Shown one piece after another: positions 17,787-26,483 of a DNA stretch of 64,000 nucleotides. The notes beneath the pieces were generated by a model. It had not been told where the DNA came from. It saw nothing but the letters and a program-made list of their open reading frames with translations, and made no database searches. The stretch is from the NCBI RefSeq assembly GCF_029026145.1, contig NZ_CP119078.1, positions 1,188,501-1,252,500 of the forward strand, read 5' to 3'. A program made the translations under genes and the position numbers. Position 1 is the stretch's first letter, and each line of letters opens with the position of its first letter. The stretch comes from Legionella cardiaca. Lineage in GTDB: Bacteria; Pseudomonadota; Gammaproteobacteria; Legionellales; Legionellaceae.

Positions 17787-19655
17787 ATGGCAAGTAAGCA
17801 GCAAACGATGGGTTTTCAAACTGAAGTAAAGCAAATGTTGCACTTAGTGGTTCATTCTCTTTATTCAAATAAAGAGATATTTTTACGCGAATTAATTTCT
17901 AATGCTTCGGATGCTTTAGACAAACTGCGTTTTCTTGCTCTTTCAGATTCTGCTCTCTATGAAGATGATTCTGATTTACGTATCTCTATTGATTTTAATG
18001 AAAAAAATAAAACCATCAGTATCAAAGACAATGGCATTGGCTTAAGCTGGGATGAGGCGGTGGAAAATTTAGGTACTATTGCTAAATCAGGAACAAAAGA
18101 GTTCGTTAGTCATCTAACTGGCGAAGGGGCTAAAGATGCTCACCTAATTGGTCAATTCGGGGTGGGTTTTTACTCAGCATTTATTGTTGCTGATAAGGTG
18201 ACAGTAAAAAGTCGCAAGGCAGGCCTGAAACCCGAAGACGGAATTGTTTGGCAGTCTAATGGCGAGGGCGAATTTACTATAAGCCAGGAAAAGAAAGCAG
18301 AGCGGGGTACAGAGGTAATATTACATCTGAAGAAAGATCAGGATGAGTTTTTAAGTGATTGGCGGCTGCGCAATGTCATTACTAAGTATTCGGACCACAT
18401 CTGCTGGCCAATCATTATGAAAAAAAGAGAAGAGGACGGTAAGGAATCCAATGATTTTGAAACAGTGAATAAAGCAACCGCACTTTGGACATTACAGAAA
18501 TCTGAAATCAGTGATGAAGATTATAAAACGCTCTATAAACATATCTCTCATGATTTCCAGGAGCCGTTAACCTGGTCTCACAATCATGTTGAAGGGAAAC
18601 AAGATTATATCAGTTTATTATATATTCCTTCTCATGCGCCCTTTGATTTATGGCAGCAGGAAACGAAGCATGGTCTAAAACTTTATGTAAAACGCGTTTT
18701 CATTATGGATGATGCTGTTCAATTTTTACCAAGATACCTGCGCTTTGTAAAAGGAATCATTGATGCGAGTGATTTGCCCTTAAACGTGTCACGCGAAATT
18801 TTACAGGAAAATAAGCAGGTTGAAGCGATTAAGTCAGCATCTACTAAACGTGTGCTTTCAATGCTGGAGAAACTTAGTACTCAAGATCAAGAGACTTATC
18901 AAAAATTTTGGGATCAATTTGGTTTAGTGCTGAAAGAGGGCCCTATTGAGGATTATAGTAACCGCGAAGCAGTTGCTAAATTGTTGCGTTTTACTACAAC
19001 CAAGAATGATTCTGAAAAACAAAATGTTTCATTGACAGATTATGTTTCTCGCATGAAAGAGGGGCAAGATAAAATCTATTATCTCACTGCATCAAGCTAT
19101 AATGCGGCAAAGCATAGTCCTCATCTTGAAATTTTTAAGAAAAAAGATATTGAAGTTCTCTTGCTCGGTGATCGTATTGATGAATGGTTAGTCAGTTATT
19201 TAAGTGAATTTGATGGTAAAAAGCTACAGTCAATTAGCAAAGGTAAAATTGATTTAGATATAGAAGATGCACCAGAAATTAAACAGCAAGAGGAATCATT
19301 AGCCCCTATGTTGAAACATATTAAGGAAGTTTTAGCTGACAAAATTAAAGATGTGCAATTAACAAATCGCCTAACCGATTCGCCAGCATGTATTGTGGCG
19401 GATGAAAATGACATGGGATTGGAAATGCAACGTATTTTACAAGCTGCAGGTCAACAATTGCCCGATATCAAGCCAATATTTGAGATTAATCCTGAACATA
19501 CTTTGATTAAGCGCTTGCACGGCATTACGGATGATAGTCGTTTTGCTGAGTGGGTGGTTATGTTATTTGAGCAGGCAGTTTTGGCTGAAGGAGGACAATT
19601 AGATAATCCAGCTGATTTTGTTAGCCGGGTTAATAAGCTTTTGCTCGAAGCATAA
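17787..19655 (+). CDS. htpG: Hsp90-family chaperone HtpG
   Basis: This is the cytosolic ATP-dependent dimeric chaperone. Its 622 residues match bacterial Hsp90 and the three domains are intact. The GHKL ATPase is N-terminal ([44 protein letters not shown]). The middle domain has [11 protein letters not shown], with the ATP-contacting Arg, and the C-terminal dimerisation domain follows. The ATG has GGAG 9 bases upstream. The gene stands alone between a heat-shock-like promoter and a strong hairpin, so it is probably a monocistronic stress gene. Confidence 0.98.
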   Translation: MASKQQTMGFQTEVKQMLHLVVHSLYSNKEIFLRELISNASDALDKLRFLALSDSALYEDDSDLRISIDFNEKNKTISIKDNGIGLSWDEAVENLGTIAKSGTKEFVSHLTGEGAKDAHLIGQFGVGFYSAFIVADKVTVKSRKAGLKPEDGIVWQSNGEGEFTISQEKKAERGTEVILHLKKDQDEFLSDWRLRNVITKYSDHICWPIIMKKREEDGKESNDFETVNKATALWTLQKSEISDEDYKTLYKHISHDFQEPLTWSHNHVEGKQDYISLLYIPSHAPFDLWQQETKHGLKLYVKRVFIMDDAVQFLPRYLRFVKGIIDASDLPLNVSREILQENKQVEAIKSASTKRVLSMLEKLSTQDQETYQKFWDQFGLVLKEGPIEDYSNREAVAKLLRFTTTKNDSEKQNVSLTDYVSRMKEGQDKIYYLTASSYNAAKHSPHLEIFKKKDIEVLLLGDRIDEWLVSYLSEFDGKKLQSISKGKIDLDIEDAPEIKQQEESLAPMLKHIKEVLADKIKDVQLTNRLTDSPACIVADENDMGLEMQRILQAAGQQLPDIKPIFEINPEHTLIKRLHGITDDSRFAEWVVMLFEQAVLAEGGQLDNPADFVSRVNKLLLEA

Positions 19656-19658
19656 TTA

Positions 19659-19698
19659 AATCAGTAGAAGGTTGTATGAACGCAACCTTCTACTGATT
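19659..19698. terminator. Bidirectional hairpin between htpG and the patatin gene
   Basis: A perfect 16-bp inverted repeat (19659-19674 with 19683-19698, loop of 8) lies just after the htpG stop and before the end of the convergent gene. T-runs on either side are short, so termination efficiency is uncertain. Confidence 0.65.
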
Positions 19699-19714
19699 GA
19701 TATATAACTCGTCA

Positions 19715-21247
19715 TTATCCCATTGATAACGATTGTATTTGACTATTGTGTAACAAATCTTCCAACAAGCCTCCGGTTGGCAGAGAAATTTGTTGTGTTT
19801 CTAACAATGAAAATAATTCCTTTAATTGGTATTGGGTTCCATTGAGCAAACGCTCCCTATTGATGTCAAAAATTTGTTGATCTTGCATTTCAAAAGGAAG
19901 AGTACAATAGTTCTCCAAGAGATTATTTAATCGATTTAATCCTGCACTTTCTGCTTCAGCGGGGTTTTGCTTCAAGAGCTGGATGGTTATTTTAATTTCC
20001 TCGCTAATCTGCTCTTCCCATTGTTTCTGCATAGTTCGGTGGTCGCTAATTTTTTGAGCCATGGATATAAAAAAGTTTTTTTCTTCTTCAGATTCTGCGT
20101 CTAGTTGTTTGACAAGTTCTTCTTTTGCAATTTGAAATTGATGAAGAGGTACTTGATATAAGCAAAAAATAAAAGAGCCTTCAAGCAAATAACCGGAATC
20201 GCTATCTCTTCGGAGTGCAAAATAATTTTTAATGCTTTCAACTGCTTTTTCGCCTGCGGCTTTCTTTCTATCTGTAGAGACCCCGAAATCATTGGGCTTA
20301 ATATCTACATTCATGGATACTACATTAGGACCATATTCCTTAACGCTTTTTTGCATCTCATAACGACCGCTCACGCCATTGGCTCCAAAAAAGATTTTTA
20401 TTAAATAACCAATAAAAGCCATTATAAAATTTAATGGTTTGCCCGGGCCATAGGTGTGCATGTTGGCCTCATCCTCAGGCAATAATAGCAGTAAGAGGCT
20501 ATCAAGCCGTTTCTCAAGATCAGTAGCAAAGGCAGTTTGATGCGTCGGCGTTAACAGACTGCGATACATACCTCCGTCAACAAAGGCAACTTCTTGACCG
20601 CCTATATTAATATAATGAGGTTTAAAAACCGGAGGTATAGCACAAGAGGCTGCGACTGCATCCACAATGCGAATGTCTTTATGAGTGGAGTAAGAGAATA
20701 GATGCGGTTTACCATCGGCCAGACTTACCGCTAAAACAGACAATGATTTCACCTTGTTAAGAAAGCCTAACTCATTAAACACATTTTTCAGCTTTTCCAA
20801 ATCCTCAAATGTAATTTTATCTTGATGGGTTTCCAACATCATGATTTGTTTTAGTAAACCTTCATTTTTATTGGTTTGACAAATTTCCTTAGCTTCCATG
20901 AGTCGCTTTAAGAAAAATCGTTTTCCATTCTCTTCAATCATGTGTTTTAATTGAGTCGTATAATAAATTCCTTTTCCACCTCTGAATATGCTCCAGTCTG
21001 TAAGGAGAGAACGGAAATCTGTTTGAGTCAGCTCATTAATTTCTTCAGCAGTAGCGCCGTAACTTATAAGCAAAGATGTGATGGCTCCAGCAGATACTCC
21101 ATAGACACATTCAATACCTGATAAAACATCTGTTTCCTCTAAATACCCCAAAACCGGAGCATAGACTGCGCCTCTGGCTCCACCCCCACCAAGGGATAGA
21201 GTTTTTACTGATGGGATAGGTAAAAAAATTTTAAACTGTTTTTTCAT
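19715..21247 (-). CDS. Patatin-like phospholipase, probable secreted effector of the VipD class
   Basis: 510 residues. The N-terminal patatin domain holds the oxyanion motif GGGGARG (residues 20-26), the nucleophile elbow GVSAG (S52) and the DGG motif with D224, the Ser-Asp dyad of patatin-type phospholipase A. The C-terminal half (from about residue 300) is helical and charged, with no recognised domain. Legionella encodes several such proteins (VipD, VpdA-C) injected by Dot/Icm that cleave host phospholipids. This one shares the layout, with no signal peptide and a C-terminal extension, but which paralogue it matches cannot be said. It could also be an endogenous lipase. It is monocistronic and convergent with htpG. 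Confidence 0.85.
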   Translation of the reverse strand: MKKQFKIFLPIPSVKTLSLGGGGARGAVYAPVLGYLEETDVLSGIECVYGVSAGAITSLLISYGATAEEINELTQTDFRSLLTDWSIFRGGKGIYYTTQLKHMIEENGKRFFLKRLMEAKEICQTNKNEGLLKQIMMLETHQDKITFEDLEKLKNVFNELGFLNKVKSLSVLAVSLADGKPHLFSYSTHKDIRIVDAVAASCAIPPVFKPHYINIGGQEVAFVDGGMYRSLLTPTHQTAFATDLEKRLDSLLLLLLPEDEANMHTYGPGKPLNFIMAFIGYLIKIFFGANGVSGRYEMQKSVKEYGPNVVSMNVDIKPNDFGVSTDRKKAAGEKAVESIKNYFALRRDSDSGYLLEGSFIFCLYQVPLHQFQIAKEELVKQLDAESEEEKNFFISMAQKISDHRTMQKQWEEQISEEIKITIQLLKQNPAEAESAGLNRLNNLLENYCTLPFEMQDQQIFDINRERLLNGTQYQLKELFSLLETQQISLPTGGLLEDLLHNSQIQSLSMG

Positions 21248-21558
21248 GAGAGTGTGATTTTGCTCAAAATGGTTTATATATTATCAAAATAAACAGAGAT
21301 AAACTAGAATATTGCAGACACTATTGAAAGACAGTATCTACAGATTATTAAAGAAGTTGCCTAAAATTGAATGTAGGGTGTTTAAACTTGTAAGTAAATT
21401 TAATATATACAGAATTTAATGGAAGTATACAGATGTAGCTTTGATGTCGAGCAGCAAAATCAAGATTTTCATCTGGTCCTTATAATTATCAGCGGCGTCA
21501 AGGCTACAAATTATTTAATCATCATGTCAAAGGGAATGATTATTTAAGGAGAGCCACC
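21248..21558. other. 311-base intergenic region with no gene seen
   Basis: This AT-rich gap between two divergent genes must contain their promoters. No RNA gene, repeat or coding remnant was recognised. An AAGGAG ribosome site stands just before the methyltransferase ATG. Confidence 0.5.
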
Positions 21559-22629
21559 ATGAGAGCCGCAGAATTTAATCAAGCAACAGCAGATAAGTTT
21601 GCCGAAAATGTACTAACTATGATGAATCAAGCTGCATTGACATTGATGTTATCAATTGGGCATCGGACAGGGCTGTTTGATGCAATGAGTAAGATGTCTT
21701 TTGCGACGAGTTCTGAAATTGCAAAAGAGGCTAATTTGAATGAGCGTTATGTTCGTGAGTGGCTTAACGCATTAGTCACTGGTGGCATTATTCACTATGA
21801 CATGAATGAAAAAAAATATTACTTACCCTTGGAACATGCCGCATTTCTCACTAGAAAAGCCTCCCCCAATAATTTAGCTGTAATGGCTCAATTTATTCCC
21901 GTTCTTGCAAATGTAGAGGATGCACTTGTGGATTCATTTGTTAACGGTGGTGGGGTACCTTATGAAGCTTATCCACGATTTCATGAGGTAATGGCAGAAG
22001 AAAGCGCACAAACAATTTTATCTGCCCTGATTGATAGTATTTTACCATTAGTAAATGGGTTAGTACCTAAATTAGAAAGGGGTATTCGTGTATTGGATAT
22101 TGGTTGTGGTTATGGTCATGCACTTCTTCATATGGCAAAAACGTATCCTAAAAGCCATTTTGTTGGCTATGATCTATGTACTGAAACGATTGAGCATGGG
22201 CAGAAGCTAGCTAAAGAAAACGCATTGACCAATATCGATTTTATCCAAAAAGATCTAGCCAATTGGCATGAAAAGGAAGTATATGATTTGATTACTGCTT
22301 TTGATGTTATTCATGATCAGGCAAAACCAAAAGATGTTTTACAAGGAGTGTACGATGCACTGAAGCCGGATGGTTTTTTTCTTATGCAAGATATCAGAAC
22401 TTCAACCGCTGTAGAAAAAAATATTGGGAATCCTATAGCACCGTTCGTTTATACAATTTCTTGTATGCATTGTATGACTGTTTCCTTGTCTCAAAATGGT
22501 GCAGGGCTTGGAGCTGCATGGGGAGAGGAGCTGGCCGAAGAGATGTTGCGGGATGCTGGATTTACAAAAATTTCCCGACATTATTTAGAACACGATATAT
22601 TGAATAGTTATTATATCGTACAAAAATAA
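21559..22629 (+). CDS. SAM-dependent methyltransferase with N-terminal winged helix (Rv2258c-like)
   Basis: 356 residues. Residues about 25-100 form a winged-helix dimerisation domain (SIGHRTGLFDAM, ATSSEIAKEANLNERYVREWLNALVTGGII). Residues about 165-300 form a class I methyltransferase Rossmann fold with motif I VLDIGCGYGHAL, acidic GYDL after strand 2 and AFDVIHDQAKP as motif II. This is the arrangement of small-molecule O-methyltransferases and of Rv2258c-type proteins in mycobacteria. The substrate is unknown. The start is supported by AAGGAG 9 bases upstream. It is convergent with fis and not part of an obvious operon. Confidence 0.85.
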   Translation: MRAAEFNQATADKFAENVLTMMNQAALTLMLSIGHRTGLFDAMSKMSFATSSEIAKEANLNERYVREWLNALVTGGIIHYDMNEKKYYLPLEHAAFLTRKASPNNLAVMAQFIPVLANVEDALVDSFVNGGGVPYEAYPRFHEVMAEESAQTILSALIDSILPLVNGLVPKLERGIRVLDIGCGYGHALLHMAKTYPKSHFVGYDLCTETIEHGQKLAKENALTNIDFIQKDLANWHEKEVYDLITAFDVIHDQAKPKDVLQGVYDALKPDGFFLMQDIRTSTAVEKNIGNPIAPFVYTISCMHCMTVSLSQNGAGLGAAWGEELAEEMLRDAGFTKISRHYLEHDILNSYYIVQK

Positions 22630-22717
22630 TCGTTAAAGTGAATTTGTTAACAGAAATAAAGCGCAGCAGTGTTGCCACGCTAGAGACGAGTTTAGTGATC
22701 TGTGTTAATGGCTTTCT

Positions 22718-22741
22718 GTTGGGCTTGTTTATAAGCCCAAC
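22718..22741. terminator. Hairpin between methyltransferase gene and fis
   Basis: The 9-bp stem GTTGGGCTT / AAGCCCAAC encloses a 6-base loop in the gap between the convergent genes. It lacks a T-run, and the GGGC...GCCC core also resembles short dispersed repeats, so terminator function is only possible. Confidence 0.4.
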
Positions 22742-22801
22742 GACCATGGTTACGCAGAATTCTAGTATTGCAAAGAAATAGTCTGATATAGACCTGAAGC
22801 A

Positions 22802-23101
22802 TTACTCGTCTGTTAAGCGGAAATACTTTGTGCCAAAGTAACGCTGCAATTTTTTTCTTATTGTACCACGGCTGATTCCAAGCATTTTTGCTGCTTGTAG
22901 TTGGTTTCCACGACGCTTTTCCATAACGGCTTGTAAAAGAGGTGGTTCAACTTCTGAAAGAATCATGTCATAGAGATCGTCAATAGGCTTATTTTTATTT
23001 TCAGCAAGAAAACGGGTTACTAAACTATATACCAAATCTTGAAGCCCTTGATCTTGTTTCACGATTTGTGAAGTGGCTTGTGTTTCAATGACATTCATCA
23101 T
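22802..23101 (-). CDS. fis: Fis-family nucleoid protein and transcription regulator
   Basis: 99 residues, the length of E. coli Fis (98). The C-terminal helix-turn-helix is well conserved (EPPLLQAVMEKRRGNQLQAA, KMLGISRGTIRKKLQRY), preceded by the dimerisation helices. Fis bends DNA and controls growth-phase genes. Legionella species carry several fis paralogues that govern the switch to the transmissive phase, and which paralogue this is cannot be told. It is a lone gene here rather than paired with dusB as in enterics. Two ATGs (23101, 23098) are possible. Confidence 0.9.
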   Translation of the reverse strand: MMNVIETQATSQIVKQDQGLQDLVYSLVTRFLAENKNKPIDDLYDMILSEVEPPLLQAVMEKRRGNQLQAAKMLGISRGTIRKKLQRYFGTKYFRLTDE

Positions 23102-23257
23102 AACTTCCTTATTCTAGTTAAATCATTCTATCCAAATACTTTCATCATCAAATGAAAGCAAAATTAATTGTACATGAAGGCTAATTGATAATCTAGAATT
23201 TACGAAAAAATTGCAGCCTTTTTATGATTAATTAAGAGGATTTTTTGCGATAATGTA

Positions 23258-24409
23258 TTAAGGAATTAGGTTTAATTCCTGTTTAACCAACTCACTTAAA
23301 CTGCAATCAGCTTGAGGACCTGAAAGAGAATGTTTTAGTTGTTTAAGACGAGTAATCATGCGATTAATGGTGTCATTATCTGTCAATAATTGAGTTAGCA
23401 TTCGGCTTAATTCTCTCGCATTGCAATCATACTGTAATAATTCCGGTACAACCATTTCATTTTTTAATAAATTACATAGGCCGAGGTATTTCACACGAAT
23501 TACTTTAGTAGCAGCAATGTAACTAAGCAAAGAGGCTTTATAAATGATACACATGGGCTTTTCTAATAAAGCACATTCTAAAGAAGCTGTACCCGAGGCA
23601 ACAACAACACAATCACTGCAGGCGACTACATCTGTTGCTTTACCAAGTATAAACGATATCTGTAGATTGCTGTTATTAAAATAAGAAGTCACAAATTCCG
23701 GTTTTAAACTCCCTGCAATGGGGAGAACAAAATGTAAATTCTCATGTTCTTGACTTAGTATCTTGGCAGTTTTTATTAATACAGGAAGATGTTTTTCTAT
23801 CTCATTATTCCTGCTGCCTGGTAGCATGGCAATAAGACGTTTATTCGTTGGTAATCCTAAATTGGTGCGCGTTTTTTCTGCGTCTAGGCAAGGGCTTATT
23901 TTCTCAACCAGCGGATGACCTACAAAAGATACAGGGACACCGGCTTTTTGATAAATATCTCTCTCGAAAGGTAGAATAACGGCCATTCTATCAATATTGG
24001 CGCGAATAGTTTCAATGCGATTCGGCTTCCAGGCCCAGATTTGAGGGCTGATGTAATATAAAATGCGAATACCTAATTCTTGCTTGGCAAATTTAGCCAA
24101 ACGCAAGTTAAAGCCAGGATAGTCAACCAAAATAAGTAAGTCAGGTTTGGTTGCCTGCAGATGCAGCTTAATCGCGTTAAAGGCTTTTTTTATTACTTTT
24201 AAATGGCGTACAACTTCAGTTAAACCAGTAACTCCAAAACGTGCCAAATCACTAATGAGATGAACACCGGCTTCTTGCATATGGCGTCCCCCAATCCCGC
24301 TAATCTCAAGATTAGGATTTTCTGCAAGGAGCTGATGCACCAGGTTCGCGGCATGTTTGTCACCTGATTCTTCACCAGCAATAATAACAATCTTTTTATT
24401 AGATGGCAT
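23258..24409 (-). CDS. lpxB: Lipid-A-disaccharide synthase
   Basis: LpxB is a GT19 glycosyltransferase at the inner membrane that joins UDP-2,3-diacyl sugar and lipid X to make the lipid A disaccharide. The 383-residue length is typical. Conserved parts seen are AGEESGDKHAANLV (N-terminal nucleotide fold), GIGGRHMQEAG, DYPGFNLRLAK, YYISPQIWAWKPNR and LPGSRNNEI, with VASGTASLECAL for UDP-sugar binding. Its ATG overlaps the end of the upstream oxidoreductase by 11 bases, pointing to translational coupling and a shared pathway. Confidence 0.97.
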   Translation of the reverse strand: MPSNKKIVIIAGEESGDKHAANLVHQLLAENPNLEISGIGGRHMQEAGVHLISDLARFGVTGLTEVVRHLKVIKKAFNAIKLHLQATKPDLLILVDYPGFNLRLAKFAKQELGIRILYYISPQIWAWKPNRIETIRANIDRMAVILPFERDIYQKAGVPVSFVGHPLVEKISPCLDAEKTRTNLGLPTNKRLIAMLPGSRNNEIEKHLPVLIKTAKILSQEHENLHFVLPIAGSLKPEFVTSYFNNSNLQISFILGKATDVVACSDCVVVASGTASLECALLEKPMCIIYKASLLSYIAATKVIRVKYLGLCNLLKNEMVVPELLQYDCNARELSRMLTQLLTDNDTINRMITRLKQLKHSLSGPQADCSLSELVKQELNLIP

Positions 24410-25352
24410 TGCGTAGCGTTAAGTTATTGTGAATTAAAGAGGTAATTTTAGCAGCCACTTCCAAGGCATCGCGTCCATCCTCACCTGTAACCAATGGTAC
24501 TGTATTCTGTTGAATACAATCTACAAATGCCTTGATTTCCTCGAATAATGCATCACCTTTTTCAAATACGGATTGGTGTCTGGTAATTTCAGGGATACCT
24601 GGGAACATTTCTCCCTCTCCCTTTTGAAAAACGGCAAATTGTTTATTTTGATAATCAATCGAAATGTAAGAATTAGGTTGAAAAATTCTTGTTTTTCTTT
24701 CGGTTTTAAAACTAATGCGGCTGGCTGTGACATTCGCTACACAATGATTTTCAAATGTTAATCTGGCGTTAGCTATGTCGATTGATTTCGACAAAATAGG
24801 GGCGCCTTGAGCATCAATATTGACAATTGGACTTTTGACAATGGCTTGAATCAAATCAATGTCATGAATCATTAAATCAAGAATCACATTCACATCAGTC
24901 CCTCGCGGATTAAATGGTGCCAGACGTTGTGATTCGATGAAAAGAGGATGTTCAAGGTGAGCATCAAGCGCTAAACGAGCCGCATTAAAACGTTCTAAAT
25001 GACCAACTTGCAACTTGACCTGATGTTGCTTTGCCAAAGCGATTAATCCATTCGCCTGCTCAACAGTTTCTGTAATTGGTTTTTCAATTAATACATGAAT
25101 ACCATTTGCAAGACATTCTTTTGCTATTTCATAATGTCTGCTAGTAGTTGCAGCAATACTGACCGCATCAACTTTACCAAATAGTTCGCGGTAATCGAAA
25201 AAAGCAGGAACATTAAGTTCTCTTGAGACGTTTTCACATGCTTCTTTGTTAACATCGCACACAGCAATTAATTCAACATGAGGGAGCATTTGATATTTTT
25301 GAGCATGAAAACGGCCTAAATAGCCTACTCCGATAACAGCGCATTTTAACAT
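24399..25352 (-). CDS. gnnA: Gfo/Idh/MocA oxidoreductase, probable UDP-GlcNAc 3-dehydrogenase GnnA
   Basis: About 317 residues. The N-terminal Rossmann domain has GVGYLGRFHA for NAD binding and the family's EKP motif (HVLIEKPITE), then an alpha/beta substrate domain. GnnA oxidises the 3-OH of UDP-GlcNAc so that GnnB can transaminate it, giving the 2,3-diamino sugar used in amide-only lipid A. Legionella lipid A is built on 2,3-diamino-2,3-dideoxyglucose, and the gene is coupled to lpxB as in Acidithiobacillus, so the assignment is attractive though inferred. The family has many other sugar dehydrogenases. I prefer the ATG at 25352 (MLKCAVIGVG); in-frame ATGs at 25358 and 25397 are also possible. 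No gnnB is in the window. Confidence 0.7.
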   Translation of the reverse strand: MLKCAVIGVGYLGRFHAQKYQMLPHVELIAVCDVNKEACENVSRELNVPAFFDYRELFGKVDAVSIAATTSRHYEIAKECLANGIHVLIEKPITETVEQANGLIALAKQHQVKLQVGHLERFNAARLALDAHLEHPLFIESQRLAPFNPRGTDVNVILDLMIHDIDLIQAIVKSPIVNIDAQGAPILSKSIDIANARLTFENHCVANVTASRISFKTERKTRIFQPNSYISIDYQNKQFAVFQKGEGEMFPGIPEITRHQSVFEKGDALFEEIKAFVDCIQQNTVPLVTGEDGRDALEVAAKITSLIHNNLTLRNAI

Positions 25353-25397
25353 AGTCATAAGCACAACATTGGTAATAATTTGTGCGAATGATCGCAT

Positions 25398-25699
25398 TTC
25401 CCCAGTGATAAATCAATTAAATTCAATATTCCTGAGTATTGATTATCACCGTAAGGCAAAGTTTTTAATACCGGTAAAAATAGGTAGCTAACTTAACAAG
25501 CATTAATGGGTAACGATTTAAAAACTTGTTCTAAAACGCAGTAATTCATCATTTAAGCCAGGTTTTATTTTCAAAAAAACAAAAAAGGTTAATAATTAAT
25601 CTATAAGTCCAAATTATCTGCTTCCCCCCATTTTTTAGATGCTAAATCGAATTTAAATGGGTATTATCACTTCTTTTAGGAAAAGTAGGAGCTTAAGCA
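25398..25699. other. 302-base divergent intergenic region
   Basis: This AT-rich gap lies between gnnA and rnhB and should hold both promoters. I saw no RNA gene or coding remnant. AGGAG lies 9 bases before the rnhB GTG. Confidence 0.45.
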
Positions 25700-26275
25700 G
25701 TGGATAGATTGATAGCTGGCGTTGATGAGGTTGGGCGTGGTCCATTGGCAGGCCCTGTTGTCACCGCGGCAGTTATTTTGCATAAACCCATTGAGGGCGT
25801 TATGGATTCAAAAAAGCTCACTCCTTTAAAACGTCAACAACTTGCTGCCAAAATTAAACAAGAAGCTTATTGCTTTGCTTATGGACGTGCAGAAGTCGAA
25901 GAAATTGAACAACTAAACATCCATTTTGCAACTTTATTAGCAATGAAAAGAGCCATTGAGGCATTGCCAGTTCAACCAGATGAAATTTTAGTTGATGGTA
26001 TTTTTGTTCCTCAGGTAGTAATACCTTGCAAAGCAATCATTGACGGTGATGGTTTAATTCCTGTCATTGGAGCTGCATCAATTTTAGCCAAAGTATTACG
26101 TGATCAAGAAATGGAGGAGTTAGATTTAGTCTATCCCGGTTACGGCTTTGCAGCCCATAAAGGATATGCAACAGAAAAGCATCGGAATGCGTTACTGGAA
26201 TTAGGTCCTTGTGCTATTCACCGTAAAAGTTTTGCACCTGTTTCAGGACTTTTAGCAGCAGAAAACCTAGGTTAA
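25700..26275 (+). CDS. rnhB: Ribonuclease HII
   Basis: 191 residues, the standard length. RNase HII cleaves RNA in RNA-DNA hybrids and removes single misincorporated ribonucleotides. The catalytic acids are seen in [12 protein letters not shown] (D-E pair near the N-terminus), ILVDG and the region IIDGDG...[10 protein letters not shown]. It starts with GTG at 25700 behind AGGAG, with the active-site motif beginning only 6 residues in, so no earlier start is needed. In many proteobacteria rnhB follows lpxB; here it diverges from the lpxB unit. Confidence 0.96.
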   Translation: MDRLIAGVDEVGRGPLAGPVVTAAVILHKPIEGVMDSKKLTPLKRQQLAAKIKQEAYCFAYGRAEVEEIEQLNIHFATLLAMKRAIEALPVQPDEILVDGIFVPQVVIPCKAIIDGDGLIPVIGAASILAKVLRDQEMEELDLVYPGYGFAAHKGYATEKHRNALLELGPCAIHRKSFAPVSGLLAAENLG

Positions 26276-26288
26276 ACATAGATTTCAA

Positions 26289-26363
26289 CTAGGTTCGGTT
26301 GCGGAGCCCAGCATTGGTATAGCAATTTATCTAGAATTATTGAGCTTAACGGCTCAACCTACG
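26289..26363. repeat. Imperfect inverted-repeat element
   Basis: TAGGTT...GGAGCCC near 26290-26309 is roughly the reverse complement of GAGCTTAACGGCTCAACCTA near 26342-26361, forming a long imperfect stem of about 20 bases with several mismatches. A tighter small palindrome (TTGAGC / GCTCAA) sits inside the right arm. It probably is a short dispersed intergenic element; only one copy is in the window. Confidence 0.35.
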
Positions 26364-26384
26364 CTTGCTTTTCTTTAAATCCAT

Positions 26385-26452
26385 GTCATTCCCCGCAGGT
26401 GGGAATCCATCCCCCCAAACAGGGTAAAGAATTATGCCTGCGCGGGAATGAC
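26385..26452. repeat. Short palindromic intergenic repeat, copy 1
   Basis: The ends GTCATTCCC (26385) and GGGAATGAC (26452) are inverted repeats. Internal pieces (GCAGGTGGGAATCC and GCCTGCGCGGGAATGAC) are further complementary parts of a REP-like hairpin of about 68 bases. A diverged second copy is at 30472-30545. It lies in the gap between rnhB and the end of rodA. Confidence 0.6.
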
Positions 26453-26483
26453 ACACATACAATGCCTCTATCAACTGCACAAT

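Noticed and set aside
21248..21558. Possible small RNA or tRNA in the divergent gap
   Set aside because: No cloverleaf, T-loop motif or terminator hairpin with a T-run was found.
26385..26452. CRISPR or insertion-sequence end
   Set aside because: There are no regular repeats with spacers and no transposase. The structure is a single palindrome with one diverged copy.
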